Positions 10,861-22,583 of a stretch of DNA of 64,000 nt are shown here, piece by piece (the first letter of the stretch is position 1; each line of letters opens with the position of its first letter). The position numbers and the translations under genes were made by a program. The stretch spans positions 30,001 through 94,000 of the forward strand of contig JAOPHQ010000920.1 of assembly GCA_030340625.1 (NCBI GenBank), in the 5' to 3' direction. The stretch comes from Merluccius polli (Eukaryota > Chordata > Actinopteri > Gadiformes > Merlucciidae). The notes beneath the pieces were generated by a model. That model was not told the DNA's origin and searched no databases. It saw only the letters and a program-made list of their open reading frames with translations.

Positions 10861-12952
10861 GAAGATAGAAAAACGGTGTGATAATTGTCGCGAAGTATAG
10901 CATCAAATAAATGAACAACCGACGGGATTACACAGGAAAAGCACCGAAAACACGCTAACAACATGGAAAAAACAGATGAAAATGGTCGGACACAGAAGAA
11001 GGGAGAGCCGAACGGCTGCTTGTGATCAACAGTCCTGAAAGGTCAGTCGCTGGAGGGACGGCAGCGACCCCAGAGAACCGCTGGCTCAGCATCTGGCAGA
11101 CTCATCTGGCAGCAGCGCAGTCCACACTCTGACTATGAGGACGAGGATTACAAGAGGCGGTCTTGTAGGGCAGATTCCTGCAATGAAGAGATCATTCCTG
11201 TGGAAACACCAGACGATAAAGAGATGATAATGAATTAGCGGGCCGAGCAGAACGCCAGTCAACGCAGGTGGTGTCTGTCTTTTATGGACGCCGTATAGTG
11301 AGAGTTTCCAAGGAACACGATGGCATTACATCGTTGAACACTTTCCAAATGAAAAGCCACGTGAGTCACATCCCTGTCGTCACTAACGCGTGTCGCAAAT
11401 ACAAAATGTCCATTCTCTCATTCGGAAAACAAAGTCCACATAACGTTCACACTTGATGAAGAACTTTTTTCTCCAATGAGTTTGAGGCCTCGCACTTTTC
11501 CGCCGTAACCTTTCCCTCTCTCTCTCTCTTTGACGTATGATTCTTCTGTTTCGCTTTTGTCAGCAGGATTACGAATGCATGCTTTTTTAATAGCGCCGAA
11601 AAAAAGTAAAAGGTTGCCATGACACGACTATTTTCATCTCTCGTCTGTTTGCGACTGTCTCTCAACTCACTTTGTTGGCACAACAATTAAAAGTCCCAGA
11701 TGAGTTGAGTTACTGAGTTACAATAACATCAGCGCCATTCCCATCAATGACACATCCGTCAACGGCGATCGTTTGTTAACGCCGAAATTGAGTAAAAAAA
11801 AAAAAAGAGGTATTAAACGAAGACAGAAACAACAGTGTCTGTCAACGGCTGGACGCGTTGCGGCGATGGGGAACAGAGTCAGACTTAGTCAGCTCTTTTT
11901 TTCAGCCCATGTCTACTTGATGTTTTATCTCTGTGAGTCATAACCGTTGTTCACTTCCATCCCAGAATCACAAGAGCACAAAGCGGCGTCGCGTGTCACC
12001 GAGCATTTAGCCGCCACGCTGAGTCTGGACGTAAACAGTCGCTCGTACGTCAGGCGTATGTTTCACTATTGATAGGCATAGGTTATTCGGATATTAACAA
12101 CCTGACTGATTGCGTAATGCATTAGTAATGACCTTCATTAGGGTTTTTTTTTTCCCCCCGCAAACAAGCGGCATTCATTTAACCATAATCTGTATGCAAA
12201 TAGGGGGGCAGTACCGAAATAAATGAAATAATTTGCTCCAAAAAGGCATTAATTAGCGCATGGCACACAAAATAAAGAAGCATAAATTGTGATGTAATTA
12301 CAAGCGGCCTTATAATAGAGTGTTTTAATGACACTAGGTATTATTCTGGCGAGGAGCGCCGACTGTAAAGCGTAATTAGGTCATGAAGATTCAGATGCTC
12401 ATTTTTGCACTGAATTTAATCTCAAGGCTCAATTCTGCATCGTCTCCAGCTTGTTTGTTTTACAGCACAGAAAAGCAGGGGGATTTCGAGCTATAGATGT
12501 AATATTCATATGAATGGCTATAGAAATGTGTGTGTGTGTGTGTGGGGGGGGGGGAGAAAGGATTTACTTGTCTTTGAAAAACCCAAACAGCCGGTCAAAT
12601 TGGAGTTGAATGTATTTGCGTGCGCTCCGTCTGAAAACCCCCTCGTTCTCCCGGGGTCACCTAAACATTCAGGTATTAAATGTTCCTCTTCAGGGAAGAA
12701 GAGCACAGAAACAGCTCGGCGTTAACCGCAACTCAGAGTCGAGACGGAGCAAACACAGAGCATAATGCGGAGGGAACAGCTTGACGCCGCGCGGCGCCCG
12801 ACGCTAACAAAAGGAAGGAGCACCTGGTCCAAAGGGCGGGAAATGAGGTCAAAGCAAAAAAAAGGCCACGGAAAGAAAAATCTGGGGGTAATTTATCCAT
12901 GTTGTTAGGGAACAGAGATAATGACTAAAAAGAACATATGAGTAAAACACAC

Positions 12953-12993
<41 letters not shown>

Positions 12994-14243
12994 CCTTCTG
13001 GCGTTGTGGGAAGGTACGGCGAGATGTCCCGCGTGCAAATCAGAGCGTGTCCGTTTGCGCCGCGCGCCGTAATGAAATATGACAAGAGATTTATGAGTGG
13101 CATTTATAATGCTTTGGGAGGTAATTTGTTAGACTGCAAATGTGCAAACTCTCTCTCCCCCTCCCTCTCCCTCTCTCTCTCTCTCTCACCCCACCTTGTA
13201 GTCGACGGCTGCTTGCTTTTGTCCTCCATTGTTTTCTTCGCTCCTACAAAAAATAATTATCACATAATTATGCACCTAGCTTTGATTAAACTGGGGGTGG
13301 TGGTGGGTGGGGCGGTGTTTTACAAGACACCGAGAGGAAACTTTATGTAAAGTTTCTCTCATTCAGACATCACGCCGCCGCATTTAGCCGGCGCCGTGAC
13401 CTCGGCGAGACGGCGGCGGCGGCGGGGGTATTCCCCGCGGACGGCGGAGTGAATGGGTGACGGCGGCGGCGGCGCGACAACAGTACACTAATTAGCCACA
13501 CTTTACCTCTGCGGCGCCAGTAGCATGGTGGAACATTTTAATTGAAAGGGATTAGACAGCCACGACCGTGAGCCACGTCCAGATGATATCAGCCCTGTGC
13601 AGCTGTACTTAACGTTTTCTACGAGCCGCGATTACGCCGCCCGCGTTACCGAGTAGTAACGGTTGTATTCGGCGGGAAAAAAAAAACAAAAAAAAGAAAC
13701 GTCATCTTAATTAACACCGATGTAATTATGGGGCTGATTTACCCAACGAGAATTGACTATTGCTAATATAGCCGCGGATCCCACAGGCCGGCAGCTATTG
13801 TCGTAGGACCCAGATTTTTCAATTTAGGAGGAAACTAAATAAGTTGGAGAATTTGGTAGAGCGCCGTACAACTGGCTTTCAACGAAATCCCATTATGAGC
13901 TGAAAGCCCGTCTAGCTGTCTCTTCTTTTTCTCTCTCGGACTGATTGCACGCAAAGCTAACTGTCAGTGTCGCCAACTGGAACGGCCGTCATGCAGCCCA
14001 GCAGCACGCGCCGCGGCTAAGAGGTGTGGGGCTAATTAAAAAAGAGACATAGGTTGTATAATGGCGTCGTCACTGAGATATCCTACTCAACTTTTTTTCC
14101 GCCTGTCCCTCAGCAGCCACTGTGGTGCGTCTGAATAAAAACACAGAGAGACGGCGGAAAGCGTCTCTTAGATGAAGATGAAGATGAAGATGGTGAATAA
14201 ACAACAACTGGATGGATGACAACTTCCTATTGTCTAGTCCCTA

Positions 14244-14247
<4 letters not shown>
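10861..14247. other. unique non-coding DNA, CNE-like patches
   Basis: No gene is recognised in about 3.4 kb. Simple repeats are limited to an A-run at 11793-11805, GT at 12528-12543, CA at 12948-12989 and CT at 13147-13188. AT-rich, repeat-free patches with TAATTA, ATTAAT and similar cores lie at 12040-12440 and 13480-13900. A GC-rich (CGG)-type patch is at 13400-13475. These patches are the best candidates for conserved regulatory elements in the left half of the window, on composition alone. Confidence 0.45.
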
Positions 14248-14282
<35 letters not shown>

Positions 14283-14494
14283 TGAATACACGAATAAGTA
14301 CAATTTAGTGTGTGTTATTTGTTATGAATTCATTATCCTACATTGAGTAGAGCATTTTCAAATTGTACAAATAGTGTGATTGGAAGTGAAAAGTGCGTAG
14401 GATTTGTAAGCATTTGCATTCACTGCAGACAAGCGTCACAATATAATTTATGTTGCAGTCAGGTTTTCCGGCTCTACAATGCATCCCTTGTGTG

Positions 14495-14572
<78 letters not shown>

Positions 14573-14682
14573 TGGTATTGTGTGGCGTATGTGAGTGTGA
14601 GTAATTCATGTTGCGACACATTTTCAGCTTGACAATGCATATTATCCCTAGTGTGCCAGCGTGTGTGTGTGTGTGTGTGTGT
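14248..14682. repeat. three (GT)n tracts
   Basis: GT dinucleotide tracts lie at 14248-14281, 14499-14571 (with one AT interruption) and 14660-14682. The phrase 'gctctacaatgcatcccttgtgtgctagtg' before the second tract resembles 'gcttgacaatgcatattatccctagtgtgccagcg' before the third. The tract and its flank were therefore probably duplicated together, about 165 bp apart. Confidence 0.75.
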
Positions 14683-15813
14683 GACCAGCAAGGAGAAAAA
14701 AAAAAAAAAAAACATACTAATGTGTTACAATAGCTTGTTTAGCCTGGAAAGTGGCTTTCTACGAACCCCCCTTCCCATGTTTGTGTTTCTTCTCAGTGTT
14801 TTGTGAGACGCAGGCTTTGATGCCTGCGAGCAGACGGGCGCCGGGCGCGCGTCTGGCGGTCTGCGATCTAATAACGCCGCCCCCTCATCAGCAGGCTGAC
14901 CGCCCCGCTCAGACCTCTAATTGGTCTCCGCTAGGCGATGGGTCACAATAATTGACCTCATTCCAGTTCCCGCCCATGAAGCGGCCGCTGCCTCATTCAT
15001 TAGTTTCCTTCTTTGAAGCAATGCAGAGAAGAGAAGAGGAGAATAAAAATAAAAAAAACGAAGAAGAAGAAGAAGAAGAAGAAGAAGAAGAAGAAGAAAA
15101 AGAAGAAGAAGAAGGAGGACAACTTTTCCGACCCCGGGAGAATTGGCTGTTTGACTCGTACAAATTGACGATTGGCTTGCTGTGTGTTTCCTCCTCCTTT
15201 AGTCGCTCTGAGCTCTTTGATCTTCTTTTTTTTAAATGCAACAGGCCGCGACGGAGAGGCGGCGGGGGGGGGGGGGGGGGGGGGGGGCTTGCTTTTTTTA
15301 CACAGCAAGTGGGATTCACGATGAACTCCAAGTACGACGGTGTTAAAAGGCTGCCGACTCCCGAGTCAGCCTCCGCGGCGGCGGAGCAGATGTTAGCCAC
15401 GCAGCTGCCGGCTGACCTGCACTCGCCCGTCTTTGATGTTGCCTGATGGGAAATCATCCCTCACACGGCGAGCTACAACAGCACAAATATGTGTAACTAC
15501 TGCGACGCAATATCTTCAAATAAAGAGATACCCCCCCCCCCCAACCACCACCACCACCCACCCACCACCACCCACCGCTGCATCTCAGATACATTTGAAA
15601 AAAAAGTAAGTTATTACATTTTGTATTGTTAATAATATTTTACGGTCTTCAAATGGAAAGCAGACAGAGTAATCAGGTACAAGTGTAATGCCTGCGGCTG
15701 TGGGAGGGGGAGAGGAGACTTAATAATTCAATTCATACCAAATTCATACCTGAGGTTTTATTTGCTATTGATGTGTTTACCGGAGACGGGAACTTATTCA
15801 ACAGGTCAACAGC

Positions 15814-15848
<35 letters not shown>

Positions 15849-16352
15849 GCTTAAACGTCTAAAAAATCCCCTTTCCCACTGGACAGAAAAACCCCACTAA
15901 CATCTGGCTTTTGTCCTTAGTGGGGAAAGGTTACAATCGACATTCAGTCCCGGGACAATGACTGTGCGGTCGTCGCGGGTCGTTTATCAGCGCCGGCTCC
16001 GATGGGCGGCGATGGAAACACGACAATGTCAAATCGTCTGTCTATTTTTAGAAACCCGCATATACGCGTCGGCCATATTGGTGGGAAAAAAAGGGTTATC
16101 AGAAGACGTAGCAGACAAAACCGCATCTCCGGAGAGCTGCCGTTTCACCTCCGACCTTCGTCTCTCCAGCGGCCCCCTGGACAACCAAACCACCACAGAC
16201 AGCAGGACAGCGGCGCTCTGCCATCGCGATAGGCCTGCTCGCCGAGAGATAAAAGTCGTCCAATTAGAATCAAGTCGGCTGCCATTTTGTTCCAAAATAG
16301 GAAGAGGAGGCTGCCATTAAATACCGGTCCTTTGCTTCATCCCTTTTAGCTT
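14683..16352. other. non-coding DNA with GAA and poly(G) tracts
   Basis: No gene is recognised. It includes (GAA)n at 15058-15117, a run of about 21 G at 15265-15287, a C-run plus CCA/CCCA repeat at 15531-15577 and (GT)n at 15816-15847. A 42-codon frame at 15320-15446 starts after a poly(G) tract and has codon-like composition, but no known domain and no clear splice context. The part from 15900 to 16330 is unique and CpG-containing. Confidence 0.5.
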
Positions 16353-16800
16353 TTGGCAGGACCACCCCCCCCCCCACCCTCCCCCCCCCCCGGTCCCACC
16401 ACCCAGAAAAACTGCGTGACAAGTCCTATTTCTTTATATGCAGGTGAGGATTTCTCCTTTCACCGGCTCTTAGCGAGGACGAGGTGGGGGTGCTGGAGAG
16501 GGAGGAGGCGGCTGAGGAGGAGGCTGAGGAGGAGGATGAGGAGAGAGGCGGAGGAAGGAGGAGAGGAGGAGGAGGCTGAGGAGGAGGAGGAGGAGGAGGG
16601 CGGGGGGCGGGAGGAGGTGAGGATTTCTCCTTTCACCGGCTCTTAGCGAGGACGAGGTGGGGGTGCGGAGGAGGAGGCTGAGGAGGAGGAGGCTGAGGAG
16701 GAGGCTGAGGAGAGGAGGAGGAGGAGGAGGAGGAGGCTGAGGAGGAGGAGGCGGCTGAGGAGGAGGAGGAGGCGGCGGCGGCGGCGGAGGAGCCAGCAGG
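16353..16800. repeat. (GAGGAG)n purine array with duplicated 51-bp block
   Basis: After C-runs at 16366-16392 comes a GGA/GAGGCT-rich purine array. A 51-bp unique block starting 'aggtgaggatttctccttt' at 16442 is repeated exactly at 16615, 173 bp downstream, so a block of array plus unique DNA was duplicated recently. The long Pro/Leu-rich reverse-strand open frame (16470-16901) is the translation of this array. Confidence 0.85.
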
Positions 16801-17640
16801 ACGGGGGGAAGCCAGGAGCTACGCCCGAGCCAAAGGATTGAGGGCGCAGTCGGCATCAAAAGCAAAAGCACAGCCATTGTCACAAAGTAATTCCATTTCA
16901 TGAATAAGCGCTTGGCGGCTTACAGTGACAGCCTAGTCCACATCCTGTCCACACCCGCATGGCCCCGCCGCCGCCGCAGCCAACCAATGGGAAGGCTTCC
17001 CCCCGCCCCCCCGCGCCCACCCCTGTCCACAATACAAGGGTCCAAGGAGGAACAAAAATACAAGAGTCCAGGCACATCAGCCGCCACCGTCTGCGCCCAC
17101 CTCAAAGGGTCGTCCATGATATAAAATATGTATGAGAGAGCCGCCCGCCGCCGGGGTTTTGTCTTTTTCATGTGGCGTTTTTTGTTGTGTGTGTGTGTGT
17201 CGCCGTCGAGTGTGAACCCCAAACAAATAGCAATCGAGCGAGACAGGCGGGGTGAGGCGCACAACGGCGACTGGCGACCGGCGTCGACGTGATGACGACC
17301 GAGGTCACCGAGTTCGAAGCCGACGTTAATCACAATCATAAATACGCCGTCGTTCATCAACGCGCGTTTGGCCCCGCGAGGTTATGAGAGCCGCTTGTGC
17401 TATTTATTCCTCGGCGAACAACAAGGATGTCTTTTTTTTTCTGCCTTGTGTGTGTTTCTCTCATGTCCTCGCCGTGCCCTCCTCCCCCCCTGCATGCGTC
17501 TGAACATATCAAGTCAGAGTATTTGGTGGCGGAGTCGTCGCATGCGGAGGTGGTGAGGCTTGCGCCGCCGCCAAACCGCCGCCGGAAACGTGTCCGACGC
17601 AGGCAGACCGAGGTGATTATCGTTAACGGGAACCCCACGA
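16801..17640. other. CpG-rich unique DNA
   Basis: No gene is recognised. The stretch is rich in CpG and short CCG motifs (for example 16960-17040, 17250-17300 and 17540-17610), which could mark a CpG island. No first exon or TATA-like promoter could be identified with confidence. Confidence 0.35.
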
Positions 17641-18340
17641 AAAACTAATTTTCGTGAACCGAAATGAAAATAAAAAAATGATAGCTAACTGAAACTGGAT
17701 TGTGTGTTCACAAAACTAAAATGAGTCTGAGTTTATTTCAGACATAAGCCGAGTATTTTGGGGGGGATATGAAATCGTGTTTTTTTTTTGTCTCAGATTG
17801 AGCTGCCTGAGACTCCCAAGCAGTGTCATGTGTGGCTCATGAATGGGTTAACTACATGCTGTTCATGTGTTCATGTGTCTTTGGTCTATTGACTATTTTT
17901 GATTTTTCCCCATCACACCACCAGCATCTCACCTCAGAAGCAGAATGACATTTTGGGCTGCATTTTGTGTCGCCTGTTTGCATATTTGTGCCCATATGTA
18001 CATTTTATGTACTGTTTATGTACACAAACCCACTGACTGACACGCATATTTTATAGTGTGGATGGTTGTTCATCTGTCCTGAATGAATATATTTTTAACA
18101 TTTTAAAATGGCAATACTTTTTCTGACCTCTTTGAATCTCGCCCCTGACAAATTCCCCCATATTTATAAAAAAAAGACTAAAACAAACACTGAAACTAAC
18201 ATAAACTATGCATTGTCAAAACATTAAAACGTAACTAAACCAGCAAACTCGCTTTAGAAAAAAATGTAAACAAACAAAAAGTCAAAATCGAAACAAAAAT
18301 AAAAACTAATGAAAAATGGCACAAAAAAAACGCCCTTGAA
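17641..18340. repeat. AT-rich 'aactaaaa' degenerate repeat, possible old transposon
   Basis: Both ends contain A-rich phrases built on aactaaaa, aaaataaaa and cgaaa (17641-17720 and 18176-18330), with less repetitive DNA between. Fish genomes carry non-autonomous DNA elements with ACTAAAACTAAAA-type ends, and this could be a decayed copy. Clear terminal repeats or a target duplication were not seen. Confidence 0.3.
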
Positions 18341-19923
18341 GCAGACGCATTACTGCGCCCTGAGACGTGCAGAAAGCCGATGAATTCAGAGCGGTGATGG
18401 CGGTGTGTGTGTGTGTGTGGGAGGGGGGGGGGGGGTTCAGGGGCTTAACCAGGAGAGACAGCGACCCTCTTTTTTAAAAGAGGCGGCAGAGAGCGCTGCA
18501 TTATTCAACAGCGACCAGTGTCCTGCCGCTTTCACTTTCCCTGCCACCGCACATCCTCCGATGGCGCCGCACAGAACACACTCCCCTCAGGTGCATCTCA
18601 CTGTGCCACTGTGATTGGTTGTGTCGGTGTGTGTGTGTGTGTGTGTGTGTTTGTCTAACCCCCAGTATGCTGGTGTTCATTTCCCTTGTTTGCTTGTGTA
18701 TGGGTGTATGTGTGCGACTTCAATAGTGCATGCAGAGCACATATACACATTCACACACACACACACACCCACACACCAAGCCAGGCGTTTCAAAGCGAGT
18801 ACACAGCTAAGTACAATCACTGCAATGTGATACAGTTGTGTAAGTGGCGTTGGGGGTATTTAGGGCGGTAATCAGCGGCAGCCCATATGCTTCTATATGT
18901 ACGGGGTCGGCTTGAGCTGCAGCTATAAAAGAGGCGAGCGCGCCAAAACAAAAGTAATCCTCGCCACCAGCCACCTCCTTCCTTTAATTAGGGACGGTGG
19001 GGGACCTAATGGCCATGTAGCTCTCCAAGGCTGCGATTAGGAGCTAATCAAGGGAGCCTTCTATCGGCGTGACGCCTGCCTGCTGCGTGCGTAAGTACGT
19101 AACTAAGTAAGTAAGTAAGTAAGTAAGTAAAACTTTCAACAGACGTTACAAAGGGCTTTACATCAGCAAAGATACAGAAGAAAGAAAACAAACACAGACA
19201 ACAAAGCACACACAGGGAGAATACATTCAAACGAACATCCAAACACAGAAAGCATTCAGCCAACCAGTCGCCGCCCAGAGCGCACACATACAATTAAAGA
19301 AAGGCCGTCCTAAAAAAAATGGGGGTTTTAACTGTAGCCATGTGTGTCTGTCAGTGAATGCATGTGCATATGTGTGTGTGGGTGGGACTGTGTGTATATA
19401 TCTTTGTGTGTGTCTGTCAGTGAATACACGTGCAAATGTGTGTCTACCAATATGTGTGTGTGTATGTTTGAGCATGAACGTGTGAATGTGAATGTGTGCG
19501 TCTGTGTGTGTGTGTGCGCTGTGGACTTTTCACACCTCAGACCCTTCCTGTGTGAAAGCGGGAGGAGCGCGGTCGTCAGGGTGACAACATGACAGAGTGT
19601 CTGGACTCTCAAGATCTGTCTATTGCCGGTTAGATAATGGCTTATTTTAGGCGTAGAGATGAATCTCTCACATCATTAAGCTGTGTTTGATGGGAAGGGT
19701 GTCCACAGAGTGCCTGGGTGTGTGTGTGTGTGTGTGGGGGGGGGGTGTTGGGTGTGTGTGTGTGTGTGTGTGTGTGGGGGGGGGGGGTTGGGTGACAGTA
19801 GCCCAAGCTTTGGCATTTCACGATACGTTGCTGTGGAAATGTGACCGCTGCACAAATAAATGAAACACCCACATACATAGTGCACAGAGAAAGGGAAACC
19901 TTTTTATAGGTGCCGCAGACAGG

Positions 19924-19987
<64 letters not shown>

Positions 19988-20438
19988 GAGTGGAAATGCC
20001 GAACATTTCTGAAAAAAAAAGATAAAAATTGAACGCGTGCAACGGAAACAGATTCAGCGAATACATGCTGACGTACAGAAATCACAAGACTTAAATGTTA
20101 AGTCAGGGCTGTTCCCAGACCTCCTCCAAGAGCACATAGCTGTGATATTAGTTGTTCAAAACTCTCCATTTCCATTGTGCAGTGTGCAGTCTCCTTCACC
20201 GAGCTTTCGACTGGCGCTCTTTTAATTACATCATCTTGTTGCACCCTCATCTTCTGCAGTGGCATAATGGTCCCTTACTGGAGAATTAGCTCCGCCTACT
20301 GCTTATCTCCAACCAGCTCATGATAATATTTGCATAACAGTAGTGGATTCAAACACGCATACATTTGCATCTTCTTTCGACAATTTTCTGAAATTTGGCT
20401 AAAAAATGCAATACATTTAGATGGAAATGTGGATGACG
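18341..20438. other. non-coding DNA with scattered microsatellites
   Basis: No gene is recognised. Simple repeats include GT at 18402-18419 followed by a G-run, GT at 18627-18651, a GTAA tetranucleotide array at about 19108-19131, degenerate TG-rich DNA at 19340-19520, two similar (GT)n-(G)n blocks at about 19718-19745 and 19755-19788, and (GA)n at 19927-19984. The rest is ordinary unique sequence. Confidence 0.55.
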
Positions 20439-20479
20439 AGAGAGAGAGAGAGAGAGAGAGAGAGCGAAACAAACACATG

Positions 20480-22135
20480 AGGATCTAGCCATCCAAATTG
20501 GAGCTGTATGGGTAAACCACTTCTCCAATCTCTCTGGTGGTTCAATTATATAAGAATAAACAGCAAAAGCACATACAAGATAAACTACAAAGTTTAGAGT
20601 CGACCATAAAAGACGACCAGAACCCGCATATAAAGATTCCTCATTTACACTCAAACAACGACCGGACAAAATAAAATCACTTGAAACCAAAAAAGGCCTG
20701 TGGTGTTGAAGGCATCCAAAAATGAAATGCACTAACATTCACGGACCAATTCCAATTGGCTATATTAAAACTCTTTAACATTGTCCATAGCTCTGGGATC
20801 TTCCCCGATAGTTTCAACCAAGGGATGATAATGCCGCTCCACAAAAGGGGAGACAAAAAACCTATGACATCATCAACTCAATGTACACTGGCGAAAAAAC
20901 ACACACTTCTTTCCCCAAAGCCGGGGGGTTGGACAGGGATGCAGATTGAGTCCAACCCTCTTCCACATGTACATCAATGAAATGGCAGACATTAGACATT
21001 AGAGTGGTCTGCAGCACCTGGCGTCCCCCTAGTCAGTCCCTCCAGGATTTCGTGGGCCTTTTTTGTGATTGTTGCGGCGAGCTTTTCCAAAAAATTGCAA
21101 CATCACGAAATCCTGGAGGGTCTGCCTAGTAGACACAGAAGTCAAATGTCTGTTTGCAGATGATCTGGTTCTGCTGTCTTCAACCAAACAAGGGCAAAAA
21201 CTGCACCTTGATCTGCTGCTGCACACGTTCTCCCAGACCTGGGCCTGGACAGTGAATCTAACCAAGACAAAATATGTATGATATTCCAAAAAAGACAGAG
21301 CCTCCAGCACAACAAATATACAATTTGTCTGGATACAATTGTCCTAGAACATACAGAAACCTATACCTACCTCGGCCTGAACATCAGCACCGCAGCGAAC
21401 TTCAACAAAGCTGTGAACGTCCTGAGAGATGAGGCAAGAAGAGCTTTTTAAGCCATCAAATGGGTTTGGACATCCACAATTCAAATCTGGCTCAAAATAT
21501 TGGACTCTGCTTTAGATTTTCCTTTTATGGTTGCGAGGTCTGGGGTCCACTTGCCAACTAAGATTTTACAAAATGGGACAAACACCAAATTGAGACTCAC
21601 CAAACAAATCCGTTCTCCACATCCAACGGAAAACACAAAATAATGCACGATGGATGATAGCCGGTAATTATCAAAATTCGAAAGAGAGCATTTCAATTGT
21701 ATAATCACCTAAAATATGACACGCTCCACAACAAAACGCCCTCATCTACAGAAACACAACAGTTATTAGAAAACAAATAGAAAACCATCTGACACGTTGG
21801 AAAGAATCAACCAAAAAACAGAGCAAACTGCAATGCTATTTTTTAAAGAATACTCAGTGGCAGACTATCTGAGCACTGCGACTGATCCACAAATAAGGAG
21901 AGCCTTGATTATGTGTACAGACTCAGTGAGCACAGCCTCGGAGAGAGAGGCCGCTACAGGCAGACCTGGCTCCCAGGAGGGAAGACAGACTGTGCACCCA
22001 CTGCACACAAAATGAGGTGGAAACCGAGCTGCGCTTATTTTTTAACCTACCAGCCAACTGTACCAAGACCTCAGAGACACATACTGTACTTTCCGCAGAT
22101 TACAAACACCCAAAACAATTTTAAACATGACTAAT
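20480..22135 (+). pseudogene. degraded LINE retrotransposon (reverse transcriptase fragment)
   Basis: This is a 5'-truncated, decayed non-LTR retrotransposon starting just after a (GA)n tract at 20439-20464. Conceptual frames give, in order, WVNHFSNLSGG (about 20510), a stretch like LKPKKACGVEGI (about 20680), LKLFNIVHSSGIFPDSFNQG (about 20765-20830) and PLHKRGDK. The reverse transcriptase catalytic motif LFADDLVLLS lies at about 21150-21180. Further on are ETYTYLGLNIS (about 21360), YGCEVWGPLA (about 21528) and a C-terminal LGERGRYRQTWLPGGKTDC-type segment (about 21930-21985). These match the RT and downstream domains of fish LINEs of the L1/Tx1-like or a related clade; the clade call is uncertain. 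Stops and frameshifts break it throughout, and a small inverted-repeat element is inserted at 21034-21124. Confidence 0.8.
21034..21124. mobile_element. 91-bp foldback MITE nested in the LINE
   Basis: The element begins 'cagtccctccaggatttcgtg' and ends with the inverse, 20 of 21 bases matching, around a core of about 49 bp. It is flanked by the direct repeat cctagt at 21028-21033 and 21125-21130. Taking out the element plus one cctagt restores the local LINE reading frame just before the FADD motif (…APGVPLVDTEVKC…). This shows that it is an insertion and that cctagt is the duplicated target. CAG…CTG termini would suit a hAT-like element, but a 6-bp duplication is short for that group, so I leave the superfamily open. 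Confidence 0.8.
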
Positions 22136-22239
22136 AACAGAAAAAACAAAACCTTCATATCTGCTGGGTGAAGTACAGCCATGTGCAAACACAGCATTTG
22201 TTTTGTATATGTGAGCGTATGTTTCCCATGCCCTTTGAA

Positions 22240-22246
22240 TTGAATT

Positions 22247-22283
<37 letters not shown>

Positions 22284-22299
22284 AGACACAGATCGATCA

Positions 22300-22332
<33 letters not shown>

Positions 22333-22434
22333 CGCAAGACAGATGGGGAGAGGGATAGAAAGAAGGAGAGAGAGGGAGAGAGAGAGCGCAAGACACATAT
22401 AGAGAGAGATTGGGGGAGAGAGAGAGTGAGATAC

Positions 22435-22465
<31 letters not shown>

Positions 22466-22518
22466 GAGAGAGCAAGACACAAATGGAGAGAGATTGGGGG
22501 AGAGAGAGAGTGAGACAC

Positions 22519-22580
<62 letters not shown>
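22240..22580. repeat. (GA)n array with repeated cores
   Basis: About 340 bp of purine-rich DNA carries recurring inserts: 'gcaagac' with 'agat' or 'acac' after it at about 22279, 22333, 22387 and 22472, and 'gagattgggggagagagaga' at about 22406 and 22490. It is a compound minisatellite within a GA microsatellite. Open frames on both strands are repeat translations. Confidence 0.85.

Positions 22581-22583
<3 letters not shown>

Noticed and set aside
15320..15446. 42-codon frame beginning MNSKYDGVKRLPTPESA
   Set aside because: It has gene-like composition but no recognised family, it follows a poly(G) run and it lacks supporting splice sites. It is too short to call.
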